This document shows positions 38,512-52,300 of a stretch of 64,000 nucleotides of DNA, in pieces. The notes under the pieces were generated by a model. That model made no database searches, was not told where the DNA came from, and saw only the letters and a program-made list of their open reading frames with translations. Origin of the DNA: Pagrus major (lineage: Eukaryota > Chordata > Actinopteri > Spariformes > Sparidae); contig NC_133221.1 of the NCBI RefSeq assembly GCF_040436345.1, forward strand, positions 23,461,165 through 23,525,164, given 5' to 3'. Numbering within the stretch: the first letter of the stretch is position 1; each line of letters opens with the position of its first letter. The position numbers and the translations under genes are program-made.

Positions 38512-41500
38512 TTACTTGCAAATCGCCTCCAGAGCGTCCAGGGTGCGTTTGATGTCACGGATCTGAGCGGCCAGAGTGTGTATGGGCTGCATGGAACGAT
38601 CCAACTCCTCGCAGCGAGCCATCAGTGTGTACATGCCCTGTGGGAAACACAATGTGAGGCAAACAAGAATGAAAACTTTGAATGGGTTCTGTGGCCTTGA
38701 TGGAAGATTTGCAAAACGAAGCTGAATTGCTTCAATGACCTGAAATGTTTTTCTTTCTGGTTTGCTCATGTTCATCTGCTACAAAGCCACAGTCTGGTTT
38801 CCAGGGGTGGAAGGTTACTGATTTACTCAAGCACTGTCCTTCTGTATAATTTCAGGGTACTTGAACTTGAGTATTTTCATTTTAAGCTACTTTATTATTC
38901 TACTGCACTACAGGGAGCCAATATTGTACTTTTTTACTCGTTCATTTACTTGACAACATTCATTATGATGTTATATTATGTAGTAAGCTTCCCTGAGGTA
39001 TATAAATACTGGAAACTGGACCCCAACTCTATCATTTATATTTTGATACCAATACTTGATACCAATACTACAAGAATTTCCTTGTAATAGAACATTTATA
39101 CACTGTGGTGTTGCTATTTTTACTAACAGTAAGTAAAAGATCTGAGTACTTCTCCCATCACTGCCGGTTACAGCCTGTTTTTATGTAAAAATGACCCATT
39201 CATAAACAAATCTGTAATACCCTGTAGAGTAAAATGTAATTTACATTTTCAAATTCTTCTTTAAAAAGATATATTAGGGGAGTTGTACAAGTTCAAATAA
39301 TATTCACCAAAAATAAAGATTCCAACAAAAAAACAACATCCTTCAGAGATTCAACAATAAACAACAAAAGGCAGAAATTAAATTTTAAAGTTCAGTTTCT
39401 CAAATCTATCCCAAGTCAACCCTCTTCCAAAACAAATCAATAAAGTTGATCATTGTTGTGTATAAAGGAAAGTGTCTGGAAGTGCAGCTGAGCGGCTCCG
39501 GTAAGCTTGCTGTGTTGTCATTACAGTGTTTTGTTCTTTATTCCTTTGGAAATTTAAAGCTCATTCGATTCATTTTTTATTTAGAATTGAAATCGTGACA
39601 CGCTTATATTCAACAAATGAAATAATGTTTGTGTCCAAGAGGATTTAGAAAACACAATTCAAATTGGGCAAAGAGGATCAATCTGTGATTCATTTTGTAG
39701 TAAGTTTCTACTTCATGTTGTGGCGGACCCATTGAACTACTTACTACATGTTGTGACTTCCTTCATTTTCCAGAACTCCGACCAACAACCCCAGTGAGCG
39801 AGCATGAACTTGTTGTGTTCTCCACCCACACACACAAACACACATAGATACACCTCACAAACACACAGTGTCACCTTTATACTCATGTCCACAGACTCTC
39901 CCAGGCTGTCGACTGAGTCTCTGTAGGTCTGGATGTAGCCCACGCTCAGAGCTGTCATCTGGATGAGCAGACAGACAGATCAATCAATTAATCTGACAGA
40001 AACGAAACATTTTGTTTGAGAGCTTTCAGAGTTTTAGACTCACATTCTGGATGGTTCCATTGAGGCTCCGCATCATCATCTCCACACTGTGTGCCACTTC
40101 CTGGGTGTGTCTCTGAAGATCCAATAGGACAGCTGGATCGATGGGAGGGATATCAGCTGGTCTCCGTGACAACCCCCGGCTTCGGTAGATGGGACCTGAA
40201 CAGTCCGCTGGTAAGAAGATATGATGAAATTAGATGCATCATATATAAGAGCAGGGCTGCAACTAATACAGTTTTTTCTTTTGGTTATTCTATAAATAGA
40301 ATAATTTACATGACGTTTTAAAAAATAGTGAAAAATGTCCATCACAAGTTTTGAGAACCCTCATTTAAACAGTCCAACCCAAAGACATTTAATCTGTAAT
40401 GATTTAAAAGCCACAAATCCTCATATTGGAGAGAATCTTTTCATTTTTGCTTGATTAACGACAAATGAAGAATTGATTGTTTTAAAACTGTTAATGATTT
40501 ATCTTCAGTCGACTGACTGATTGATACATTATGTCAGCACGAACACACACACACATTCATAAAGACCACGTAGACAGTCAGAAAAAAGCAGAGTGCAGGC
40601 ACAACCTGTGTACAAGCACAAGCTAAAAATAACTACATAACAAAATATTGTGTTGAGAGAGAAAAATGAACATGACACACAAATTATACACAACAGTAAC
40701 TGAGGAATTATTTCCATTTGAGGAAAAGACAGCCTGTGAAGATTTAAACTAATTATGGCATCTAACTAAGAGTACACTTGTGTCTCGAGTCATTAAATCA
40801 TGGAGTAAAGAAAACAAGTGGAAGAAAAAAAAAACAGTTTCCATCCCTGAAACTGGTTCCTATCGGGCTGCAGCAGGTCCTCAGTTATAAATCCCTCCAG
40901 TCTAAACAAGGTCTGTGAATCATCCATCCTAATTGAATGAGCAGGTAGAGGGAACAAGCTGCCACACAGGGCATATTGACTGTGTTCCTGTGTTTAAATT
41001 GAGTGGTGCTCTAATCCAGAGGGGTTTTTCTCTCAGTGAAGGGCAGAGGTTCACAGTCTTTCTCTTGGAAAAATGACAAGACAGATGGCTGCTAATGGAC
41101 AGGCTGGACTGAATCAACCTGCTGAACTCAAAGAGATGATTTGATTTGTGAAACTGGTGTGTATGTGTGACCTTTTGGAAAACGATCTCTGTTTCAATTT
41201 GTGTGGGGTTGAGTCTCTGCTGCCTCGTTAAAACACAGTCTGAGGCTATTTTAATCACCCAGGAACAAGAAGGTAGATGGAGAGAGCGAGGGCAAAGAGG
41301 CTTCGTCACATTTCAATTATTCATTTAAAAATCTCACCCAGAGAGGACTCTGGTTAGCATTCAACGAACTAACCTGAGATTTTCTTGTTGGAGGGAAGGT
41401 CTCTCTAACCACTTATCCATCTTTTCACATCATTATAATGTAGCATGTAATGTTTGCTAAACTAGTCTCTCAAAACTAAAACTAGGAGAACAAGAGAAAG

Positions 41501-44163
41501 ACTCAAAGACTGTTGAGTCTAAACAAAGAGTCACATAATGAACAGGTTGCAATCTACATTTTGATTCTTTTTTTTGTTTTGTTTTTGCTTCTGCTTCCTC
41601 TTAAGTTTGCCTGACTAACCTCAACATCCCTCATGTGGTGCAGATGTCTGAGCAGATAGGAGAGGCAATTCAGAAACGTGGATGAGGTGTCTACATACCG
41701 TGTATATTCTATGTCCACAATGACCTCGGGTTAAAGTTATTGGTTGCATTATTTGTCAGCACGATTCCCTCACGTAACAACTGTGATCATTAGAGTTTTC
41801 ATTCAGCAGGGCTCCAGAGTGCGACTATTTTGGTTGCACATGCTTTACAAAATAGTGCAACTAAACATTTTCATTAGAAATGAAATGAATTAGAAATTAG
41901 ATTAAATTACAATGTATAATTAGATGCACCTAAAATATGTTTGGTGCACCTATATGATAAAGCTAGGTGTGACAGTGCAACCAACAAGGAGGCCTGACTG
42001 TGATAACAATGTGAATTTCACACCGGCAGAGTTTCTGTTGTTGTGTCGACGCTTTTCTTCATTATTATTCAATCAAAACCATCATGAATACACAGTGGAC
42101 TGAACTGATATATCGCCTCATCAACCTTTTTGGTATCAGTTTCACAGGTCTGCCTCTTAAAGTCATTTTTTCCAATCAACTCAGCCCACGTGTCAAATAA
42201 TGATGATGAAACTGATGACTTAATGATAAGCTTGACTTGTGCCACAGTTGCATTTTATCATGTTCTCAGTTTCTACATGCTACCATGAAGCAAGAAGCAG
42301 CTGATATAAAAAGTTTTTGAAATAGAAAGGATCAAAGAATCACACACGTATGTCCTTTGCAAATATCCACTGCAATCAATTTAAAACGTACTGTATGACA
42401 AGAGCAGAAGTAATAAGTAATAATAAGATGAAAACTATTTATCAAGTGAAATTAATAAAGTACAGACCAGAATCATCTGCTGCACTGTGAATACTGCAGG
42501 CTGATACATGATTCATGTGAGCATCCATCACTTCCATCATGAGACAACAGGCACAGCAATTAATTGCTCATGATATTGCATCCCCTCTCCATTACCTCTT
42601 ACGGGTTGGACACGACCACAGTTATGCATAAATGATGAGCAGTGGCTGACTGGGCCTGTTAGCCTCTGCAGGGAAAAACTGGCTGTGAATCTGACAGCGA
42701 GTCAGACACGCTGCACTGCAGTTTCAACACCACTGCCAAAAAAATGCTATTAACCTGCTGAAATGCCATTTCTCCTTCTACAGACATGAATACAAACAGC
42801 TCGTCTGTTGGAGCCTTGTGACCCTCAAATATAATGCAGCTATGAAAGCCTGCACGGTTGCACAACGATCATTCTCCACATCAGAACAGACACTGTATGG
42901 ACATGTTTCTTCGGCACGTTAAATACAACACTACAAAAAACACACAAACACATAAACGCTGTATTTTTTTAAACACTCTCTCTGACATAAGCAACAATAC
43001 AAGCCAAGCTCTCACACACACCTACAGGAGGTCTCAATACTCTCCACTTAAGGACTACATTTACAGTCACTTTAAATATTAAGTCAAACTTCTACTTCTA
43101 CTACTGGTTAATGACTTACAATAGTAAAAGAACACAATGCGCTTCATCTGTTTAAATGAAGTCTTGTAAAGTTTGCTTCAGCTTCATACTCACAGTCACT
43201 GCAGTCCAGACTGGGCTTGGAGCTCATCTTGATTTTCTGTTCCAGGTTCTTGGTGATGAAGTTAGTCAGGTCTCCTTCATGGCTGACCGTCCCCTCTAGC
43301 TCCAGAGCCGACGAGATTGTTGCCCGTCTGCCCTCTGACTGCCCGCTTCTGCCGCCTCCCCGGGCCCCCGAACCGCCTGTGGAGAATACATCAACAACAG
43401 CTGAATAAAGCTGTAAAGTACTGCCAGTAATTACGATCCTATTTAAGGTCTGACTAAATATAGTTTCAATTTCCACTACTTTTTCTGTTAATTTATTGCT
43501 TTATTGAAGGACTTTGTACCTGTTGGACAAATATTTACCTCCACACGCTTGGCTGATTTCATCCAGGCTCTTGCTGTCCTGCATTCCCCGGACGTTGCGT
43601 ACCCAGACCTGGGCCATGACGTGGGGAGGACAGGGGGCATCATCTGAGGGCAGGAGAGGAGGTGGAGGAGAGGAGGAGGATGCAGTGCTGGGACCAGGGG
43701 CTGAGGAGGAGTAGTGTCTTGAAGACTAAACAGTAGGTGAGGAGGTGAAGGAAGAATAGAGCAGAGCAGGAAGTGAAGAAGATAAGTTAAATCACTGCTT
43801 ATTTAATCGAATCATTATGAAACCAGCCAGAGAGCTACACAGAGAGCTAATAATGTTTATAATCTCTCCCTTCTCTGTGATGAAGTCTCAGCAGAGAGTT
43901 GGGGTTAAGAGCAAGTCCTGGCGACTCTACAACATTTAATTTCACTGTGTGCAGTTCAGATTGTGCTCAATACATCTGTTGACTATTTCCCTCGGTCATT
44001 CCCATGATGCCCTGCACTCTCTCTGGTACACATAATCTAATAAAGCTGAAAATAATCCTACAGTCCACTCACCTCCACCTCTGCTCTCCCTCCTGCACGC
44101 TGATGAATCCACTTTTTTTCATTCTTCTCATCTTCCTCCTCGTCCTGTTTCTCCTTCTCTCCA

Positions 44164-44196
<33 letters not shown>

Positions 44197-44708
44197 TCCT
44201 CTTCCTCCTGGCTGTCAGTGCCCCCATCTACAGTCTCTGCCTCCGTTGGCTGTCTGTATGTGGTAGTAGGGCCTCCTCGCTCAGATGAGTCTTTGGAGTG
44301 TGCTTGCTGTGCAGAGTCCTGCAGCAGAGCTGCTCCAGGAGGCTCGAGAGCCTCAGGAATGTCTGTGTCTTTGGAGGATGATTCTGAGTCTCCTGTGCAT
44401 GTGGCAGCAGGGAGGGAGGGTTCTGTCACATGAGAGGTGTGTGATGATGATATATTAGATGTTCTCTCATTATTGTACGTCTTTGTCTCCAAGTAACCTT
44501 CGCCATCGTAAACTCTGTTTTCCACATCTACGTGGTTCTCCGAGTGTCCAAGGGCTCCATCCTCTGATGCCTCCCCAGGACAGGGCACTCTGCTCCCCTC
44601 ACATTTCACCGAGACCGGAACATGAGGGCCGTTCTCTAATGGGATGGGTGTCACAACTCCGTTAGCGGTTTCTGGCACTTCTGTGCCAATGACAGGGGAG
44701 AGACTCAT
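38512..44708 (-). CDS. borcs6: BORCS6, BLOC-1-related complex subunit 6 (lyspersin)
   Basis: Six coding exons on the minus strand: 44708-44073, 43725-43539, 43376-43194, 40195-40044, 39958-39875, 38637-38512. The junction phases agree and give 455 residues. The C-terminal half is the conserved part of BORCS6: a helix with DLQRHTQEVAHSVE, then MRSLNGTIQNMTALSVGYIQ, YRDSVDSLGESVDMSIKG, MYTLMARCEELDRSMQPI and RDIKRTLDALEAICK at the C-terminus. BORC sits on lysosomes and recruits ARL8 to drive kinesin-dependent movement outward (known for the family). The N-terminal 212 residues come from one exon, are acidic and look disordered, and contain a polyglutamate run from a TCC/GGA triplet repeat. The start was placed at the ATG just inside the acceptor near 44719; frame upstream of it is intronic. 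Human BORCS6 is shorter (about 357 residues), mostly because of this N-terminus. The gene converges with the hyaluronidase. Confidence 0.93.
38802..39164. mobile_element. MITE-like element in BORCS6 intron 5
   Basis: It starts CAGGGGTGGAAGGTTACTG and ends AGTACTTCTCCCATCACTG, which are imperfect inverted ends. The interior has TTTACTCAAGCACTG, TTGAGTATTTTCATTTTAAG and CACTACAGGGAG, typical of a very common fish element. The rest of the intron (38638-39874) shows nothing more. Confidence 0.6.
40196..43193 (-). other. borcs6: Large intron 3 of BORCS6 (3 kb)
   Basis: A segment at about 41807-41990 (CAGGGCTCCAGAGTGCGACT, TTTGGTTGCAC, then GTGACAGTGCAACC) resembles a dispersed fish repeat. The remainder is AT-rich and shows no exon in either strand. 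Confidence 0.4.
44164..44207. repeat. borcs6: (TCC)n tract coding polyglutamate in BORCS6
   Basis: On the minus strand the triplet reads GAG/GAA and gives an almost pure Glu/Asp run in the N-terminal exon. Confidence 0.9.
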
Positions 44709-44773
44709 CCCTCCACCTGCTACAGAAGAAAGAGAGAATGTCAGAGGAGGAGATTTGTTTTTTAAACCCACAC

Positions 44774-46258
44774 TGAATACATACTAAAATAAACGTGGTC
44801 TGACATGTATCAAAAGGATTTTAACATGTACCACTGCTTACTGGGGCTCAGTATCACTTTAAGATTTTTAATAGTGGACTGGTGCCAATTTGACATCTGC
44901 GTTGTGCTATTGATACCAAAACAGTGTTTTTTGTCATGCCTTTGTTTGGGGAATATAAAAAAATGTTTTCATCAATTTTCCTTGCTGGATGCATCAGTGT
45001 CAAATTAAGGACTTAACCTAAATCAAATATAGTCTGAAGTAAGAAAAGTTGCTTGATTTACAGTCAGGAAATATCTGACAGTTTCCATTATTAAATGCTA
45101 CGGACGTTCCTTGGTTGGTACTCATTAGTTCTGAGGTTTGAAACCCAGGCAAAGGGGTGTTATTATGTGATTTTTGCTGTGGACTGTAACATAAAAGCAT
45201 GTTCCCTAATGTCTGGAAAATATGATTTGTAACATTAGCCTGGAGCACCCCCTGAGTACCACAAAGCCTACTTTTGTTTAAACAAAGTCAACGTCAGGTA
45301 AATAAACACATTGAAGTACATAATTCTGAACATTGAGTTTGCCATAAAACAGTCCTGCTCACTGGTTTGCAACAATGCCAACAATGATCTAGTAACACAA
45401 TCAGAGACATAAAAGGGAGACCTACCCTGGTATGTGTACTTATTATCTCGTAGTTTATATCCCATTGCACAAACCTAGCCCCTCTGCTAACACACATTTA
45501 AATTCCTCCAAAGCAACAATGAATAAGACACCTGGTTTGTCTCTTGGTCTCTTGAATAAAGTAACAGAAGCATTCATGAAAACTGCAATTGTTACGATTC
45601 AATGTCTCAGTTCATGATTTGGCTCATCCTCCAGCCTCCAGAGGTGAAACCGAGATCTTAACCCTGGCTGTTGTCATGTGAGGACTGCAACTCAAACTAA
45701 TAACCTCATCGTTATACACCCTTGAATCAAATTATTTTCATCGTGTTGAAGACTACTGGATCATGATAGCAGTTGCGTCATCTATGGATTATATCCATTT
45801 TCCCATAAGTGTGAAATGACGTAATTGAGGTTGCTTAGCTAAGCACTAGCTTAGACACTAAACTAACTTAGTGTTGACATTAGCTAGCTCTGTATTCTCA
45901 ATCCAAACAACGTCCGTGGAGGTTGAACTGAAGTCCGTGGACAAAGACTACGTTGCATTAAAGACAAACAGGAACAAAGAAATGAAGAAGAACATAAATA
46001 ACTCCTCGCAATTGAGGAAGTTGATGTACAGCTGTCATTAGCCGCCTAGCTAGCTCGTTGTCAACGGCGAATGTTGTTAAATGGTGTTAGCTTGCTAACG
46101 TTAGCTGTCCTGGCCTTTAAAGCACAATGTTTCCACAGCTCGCTTTATATTGTCTCACATTGTTATACGATGAAGAGAAAGTGTTGTAAAATGTGTACAT
46201 ATCTATTGATAAGGTCATACAATAATGCCACGGGGCTTAATTTAATGAAGAAAACACT
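44774..46258. other. borcs6: BORCS6 intron 1 region
   Basis: No coding signal was found on either strand. Short TTAGCTAGC-type motifs near 45.8-46.1 kb recur often in fish repeats. Confidence 0.4.
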
Positions 46259-46261
46259 CAC

Positions 46262-46360
46262 CAGTGTAGTTTCTATTCAGAAAAATGTAAGCAGCAACCG
46301 AGTCCGATATGAAAACCCTTCCCCGAGAAGCACAACAGAATAGAAACGTTCCGCCTCGCA
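46262..46360 (-). promoter_or_regulatory. borcs6: Probable untranslated first exon of BORCS6
   Basis: Read on the minus strand, a good donor (CACTG|GTGAGTG) has its last exon base at 46262. The preceding sequence to about 46360 has several CpGs and no TATA box. It is the nearest convincing donor upstream of the first coding exon, whose acceptor lies near 44719. The 5' limit is a guess. Confidence 0.45.
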
Positions 46361-46399
46361 ACAATAAATCCTCAAGCGAAATAATTTAAATTACTAATG

Positions 46400-49300
46400 A
46401 TGCCAGCTCTTTACCACTGACACAGCAGCACATCGTGGAGTAATAGAATTATTGAAATAAATAAAACACATTTTACTCACAGGCCGTTGTACTTCATCTG
46501 ATATTTAAAATAGCCCTATATATTTCTATAGCAGTGCTGCTTCATGCTGAGCATCATTTAACTCTCTAACTGTTTTTCTGTTGCTGTGTGAGTTTATTTG
46601 TCTGTATCACGGTTCATCCTGCATGTGTCTCTGTTCTCCCACAGATGGAGACAAACACCACAGTCCCTCAGGCAAGAACATCCCCAAAAACACAAGTTGC
46701 ATTTTGGTGACTTTATAATGCAAAATGTAAAGAAGCCGAACGACACAGGACGAAGGAGGTTCAGCACCCAGCTGTGTTAGCAGGTTCAGCCTGAAGTGTC
46801 CTTAAACTAGAATTTGAACCTATTCCAGCTGTAGGCACTTAGCTGAGTCTGACCTCTGACCTCCTGGTGAGGGCAGTAAACAACCCGAACATGCATTTCC
46901 TCAAACAAACCATGAAACTCTGGATGCTTATTAACCTTGAAGACATTATGTGTCTCTGATGTCATATAAAAACACAATCTGAGTGGAGGCTGTATCTTGT
47001 ATATCTTTTCCAGCAGTGTCATGAGATCCAAGAAGAAGATAAGTGTGTCCTGTTCGAGTTTATGTCATCTTCATCCACTTTGCACTTGTAGAAAAACGTT
47101 TTTATTTTACCTTCTCATCTGAACATCAGAAAAAAGTGGTGATTGCTTACTGTACGGGAGTCTCTCGAGACAGAAAACTAATTGTTTCACTAGTGATCTA
47201 CTGTAAATGCACCCTATGACTATTATATATATTATATAATATCATAAATTAAAATGATTTCAGCTGTACATGTATATACCGCTGTGTAGTTTGATTTATA
47301 ACAAAACATATTTTACTTGCTCTTCATACATTTTGTTTGCATGTATTGTGGTTAACTTCCATCCCACTACTGCTAATCATATCACAACACACAGCCATTA
47401 ACTTGTGTTACATTATTTTCAGGAGGAGTAGTGACGTAGTGAAGAGCAGGGGTTCAAGCAGTGACATATTGCATGGACAGATTAGTAAATCATCTGTCTT
47501 GGCAACATGTACTAAACAATTTCCCACAATTTTGTGAATCATAATACTAGATTGAGTTTGATATGATCCCTCATGATATCATGCTCCCAGGATCATCTCA
47601 CAAACTGCTGTCTTTATTACTCCCATCACTTCTAGGCATCATTATAATCCCTGTGTGCAAAAGGGACGAACAGGTTTCACAGTATCACACAGTCGTGTCT
47701 ATTCAGATTCGCTGTAGCACTGTTGTTTTTGTTTTGCCTCATAAACCATTGATGAATTTGATACATGTGTCTGAATTATTCAACCTGATGGTGAACAGAC
47801 TGGAGAGAAGGTTTAAATAATCAGGAGGCTTGAGTTTTGCCTCCACAGTGAAAGCCAGGCCAGCGTCTGTGGCTTTTCGAAACCCTTGAATGTGGCAAGA
47901 AATGACAAACACTGTTGCAGAGGAGGAGAGAGGATTCGAAACCACACTGTCACCACATCTGAAGAACTTGTAAAATTTCTAATCTAACCCATTCAACCAG
48001 AGCCAGCTGCGCCCCTCTGTCTCAGTGGGGACTCGGCTGTTTTTGTCCCGTTTGTTCCCTCTCCTTTGTGCCAAACATCAAAGCATGAGACATTTACCTA
48101 AAGACAATTAGACCTCTGAAATAAGCCAATAGTTTCCAGAGTTTCCCAATAGAACGCTCAATAGCTGCTGCGACCCTCAGCGGATTTTGTTTTTCTTTTA
48201 GAGGAGATTACTGTCAGAGGGAAGCTATTTTAACAGACGACTAACTGCCACAAGAAAGGCAACATTTAGGAAAACGAGGGTTACGTCGCAAATTGAAAAC
48301 ACGCGCCTTCAGTAGATGTGGGTTTTCCATAATAAAAGCTGGAGACTGGAAGCTGCACATCGGCAACCAAATGACTTAAGGTCTTGTAAATCACAAATAT
48401 TAATTGCATCCCAGTTCAGAGGCGGGTTGACTGTACTCTTCAGAGGACCTGAGCTGAATCTGTTCCTCCTCCTCAAATGAGACAGATTATCCTCGCAGAA
48501 TGCTGCGTTAATGCGCTCCTCATCAACTCACAACACCAGGAAAATTAGCCCTCAAATGTCAAGACCTTCTCAAAGTGGTACCAGTGCCTGTAGTTTCATT
48601 TTGAAAGGGAACTCTGGTCTTATAAAAAATGTACTTGATGAAAGCACGAGGAAGCCTGCAGCCTGCAGCTGCTTCCAAAACCAAGACAATCCTCAGCAAC
48701 ATTTTTCAAGGTGTAGAAGAAAAAGTCTTCATCAGCAATTCTCAAATGGAAGATGTAGATTCTGATTGCAAGTCAGAGGGAAGGACATCGTCAGGTATGA
48801 TGTCCTCAAATGTCCAGGGTAACTAGTTGGAGATTCATAGAAAACTGTCTGAGGCAGTTGGCTGTAAAATTCAATCTTCAGCCTGAGCAAACAGTTTCAT
48901 CCAGCACAAGAGCTTCTCTGAAAGGGATACTGTGGCCAAGTGCACAGACCTCCTATTACACCTAAAAGGCACTTTTATGAGCAAAATGGAGAAAAGAAAC
49001 CTCTGGTTGAGTGAGCACTGGAGGGGAAACTCAAATGTGTAGGTGAGTCACTCCTCCTGAGTGCTTGTTTTCTATACTGAAGTGTTCTGTTATGTGCTGT
49101 ATGTTTTATTGAGTCATTTGGAGGAAACAGGATATAAAGCCAACAAATAAAAAAGACATTTTGAGTCGCCTCTCCTGTAAAGTGTACTTCTGCCATCGTG
49201 TTGAAACTGGAATTTCCTGTCGCTCATAACTGCCCGTGCGTTCATGTGCTGTCGGAATAATTGGAAAAATGAGCTCCCGATTGGGAAAATTCATGTGAAC

Positions 49301-52300
49301 GCCCCCTCAAGTAGGAGCAACAACTCAGATAGTTGGCGAAAATTTTTGGTACACGACTTGACGACTTTGAGATGGAAGGAAACATGGCTGATGAAAGTAA
49401 ACGTTTGGTTGGTCACATATTGAATATCCATTTTTTGCTCTCATGATATTTTAATATCATGAGACACGCTCCTGAACACGCCGAAGTTGGAAGAACGAAT
49501 TACAAACTGAGGAAATGGGACAAGGAGCAATCAGTTCAGAGGTGGTTCGGTGAAGTCAATCTGTCATTTTGTAATAAGACTTCTGGGGACAGCTGTTGAC
49601 ATTGTGGCTGTGAATTGCTGTAAAATCATCATCGACAATTCCAGTTCCCTCTTTTGCAATTTATGGTTCCCCGCCTTCCCATCCTCATGACTGTGCGAAA
49701 ATTTCAAACTAGCTGTGCTTTTTAATTGTTCCCAGCCACATGCACTGTAAGTCCAAACCAACCACAGCTGTCCTCAGACTTTTACTTTAATTATATGACT
49801 GTCTGTGCAAGATTAGTAAGATTTATTCAGCTTGGAGATCTTTTTTCTTTTAATTTAAGAAATATCTGCCCAGTTTGACCTCAACCATCTGTTGTAACAA
49901 AAAAGAAAAGAGTCCTCTGTTGGTTGTTCTCTCTGGTGCTCCATGATTACGGCATGTGTCAAGTGATACAGCCATGCTTGTGGCTTTGTGAGGCTGTACT
50001 TAGGAATAGCAGGCTGTTTGGCAACTAATAGCAGTGTGTCCCAGGCCAACAGAGCGCAGGACACCAGCAGGACAGGGAGACGTGGACTCTGTGTTTATGA
50101 CATTGATGCTTGGTGCTCACACAGTCAAAGTCGGTGCACATCGTTTCCCAGATGTCAAACTTTTGACGTGAAGATGCCGGCCACATCATCGTCACCATCA
50201 TATTGCTAAGTACAGCTGAGGCTGCTGAAAGTGTCATTCCTTAATTCTCTCAGTACAAGAACATCAAAATGTTTCTGTCTATAAGTGTCCGCGATGAGCA
50301 TGTGAAAAGATGAATGGTGTTTCCACTGCTCACATGCCAAAACAAAAATAGTGTTTTCCAAAAACTCCCCTCCAGTGGGCAGTTAATCTGTTTTGCATGG
50401 CCTCGATTGGTAAATTGACACCAATCAGTCAAAAAGTCTATTTTTTGAAATAAGGTCCAGCTTGCAGGGCTTGGTGGTACCCTTTGGCTATATTACAGTA
50501 TATTAGGAGAGGCTAGGCAATATAATTATGGTATCACATCTGTATTTGTCAGACAGAAGGAATGTCTCATTCCTAACAAAATACAGCAATGCAATGTACT
50601 GATTTCTTTTTAATGCATGGTTTTCTGTGATATCCTGTTTCTCTGACTGGAACACCATCAGTCCAGTTATTTCCTCTGAAGAGATTCTTGTCCACGATTA
50701 TGCTTACAAAGTGCATTTTTGCAGAAAAAAAATGTAAAGCCACAGAGAGCCTGTCGAGTTTCAAAAGTAGCGTGCATACATGACATTATAAACAAACGGC
50801 AGAAAACAATGAAGCACGGCTGACCCCCTCGTTACCTCCACGCAGGGTTTGGAAACAGTAACGAAAGAGGAGGCTGCTGGGTATCTGGCTCGATCGGAAC
50901 GCATCGTCCACCCATCAGATTGCTCAGCAGAACATACCAGTAGTTTACATTTAATGAGAAAGTACTGTATGTGGTCACTTTGGCAGAGACTTTGGTGGTT
51001 TGGTGTTGTATGGTATGTTGCTGTTTTGGAGTGAAGACAGTGATGGACAGTGTGCAGGAGAAATACTGTAGCTGCACTGGAATGAATCCCTCTAATATAA
51101 CTGTGCACTGATTTGAGTGCAAACCTGTTTGTGTGCTTGTGCGTCTTTAAAAAATAAATGTTGTATATGTAAGATGCTCTACTTCACTGGAAGCCTTGTA
51201 TCTCCCAAATGTAACAGCAGCCGCGGGGCCTGAGAGGGTTTACATTGTCTGGATTACCTTGGATCGAGTCCTCACTCAACCGTGACAAACTAAACATTGT
51301 TTAAAAGTACAAAGCCTCATGACTCTTCATTCCAAAATCACTACACAACCACTGCTTAGTATCAATGAGACTCTGACTGACTCTCTGTTGGTAAACTCCA
51401 TCGTCTGAAGAGAGCAGGATCGTACATCTGATCGTGGATTTCAGGTGGTGTTAAGGGATTTAAACGCTTGATGATGATGACACATTTTTAAGATAAACCA
51501 ATGGGGTTGAGGGTTTGTATCCAGTCCTCATTATACATCCATGAGGAGGACCTGCTCCACAGTGATTCTTAGTTTCAGGCGATTATACACTAATGACAAC
51601 ATGACTATAAATATTATATTACATTTCTGCCTATAGAGCCCTCAAATCTTACACACTTTAACTAAACTTGTGATGCATCAACATGGTTTTCACTCGACAG
51701 TGTTATATATTATTATATCTTCTGTATATTTGTGTCTTTGCGTGTAGTTCAGTGTCTGGATATATTTCTCGTGGGCACAATAAACCACAGAACACAAACA
51801 TTCTCATTTGAAAGCAGACCTTTATACATATTTACAAAAAGAAAAACAAATTCTCCGCACATGAGAGGAGATCAGTTGAAGACAGTTTCATTCCATCTGC
51901 AGAGAAGTCGTTCTGGAAAATCACACGAGACGATTATTGAGGCTGAGATGTAAATACAGCATAACAGAGTGAAACACACAAGGCCGTTGTAATGAATGGG
52001 GAGCAGCTCCGCACCACGTCTTTGAGGGAAACACTGAATGTTTCGAACGGTCGGCCATAAAAATGTCTCGTAGGAGTTCTGCCTCCCACTCGTGTGGTGT
52101 TTGGATCCGACACAAATATAGACACATTACACACTCAAACACACACAATATCCACAGGCCGGAGCTGTACAAGCTTGATTATTTTCATATTTTTGTAGTT
52201 TGTAATTTGATCCACATTACGGGAGAGCAAAGACAAAATAGACGATCCTAAACTGGCAGTGGGTTCAAAACAAAATGAAAGTTGGCGTCTTTTCACAAGA

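Noticed and set aside
44004..44433. Plus-strand open frames opposite the BORCS6 first coding exon
   Set aside because: Antisense shadows of the BORCS6 acidic exon and its triplet repeat.
46640..46710. Acceptor-like site followed by ATGGAGACAAACACC on the plus strand
   Set aside because: The frame stops after about 21 codons and has no family resemblance.
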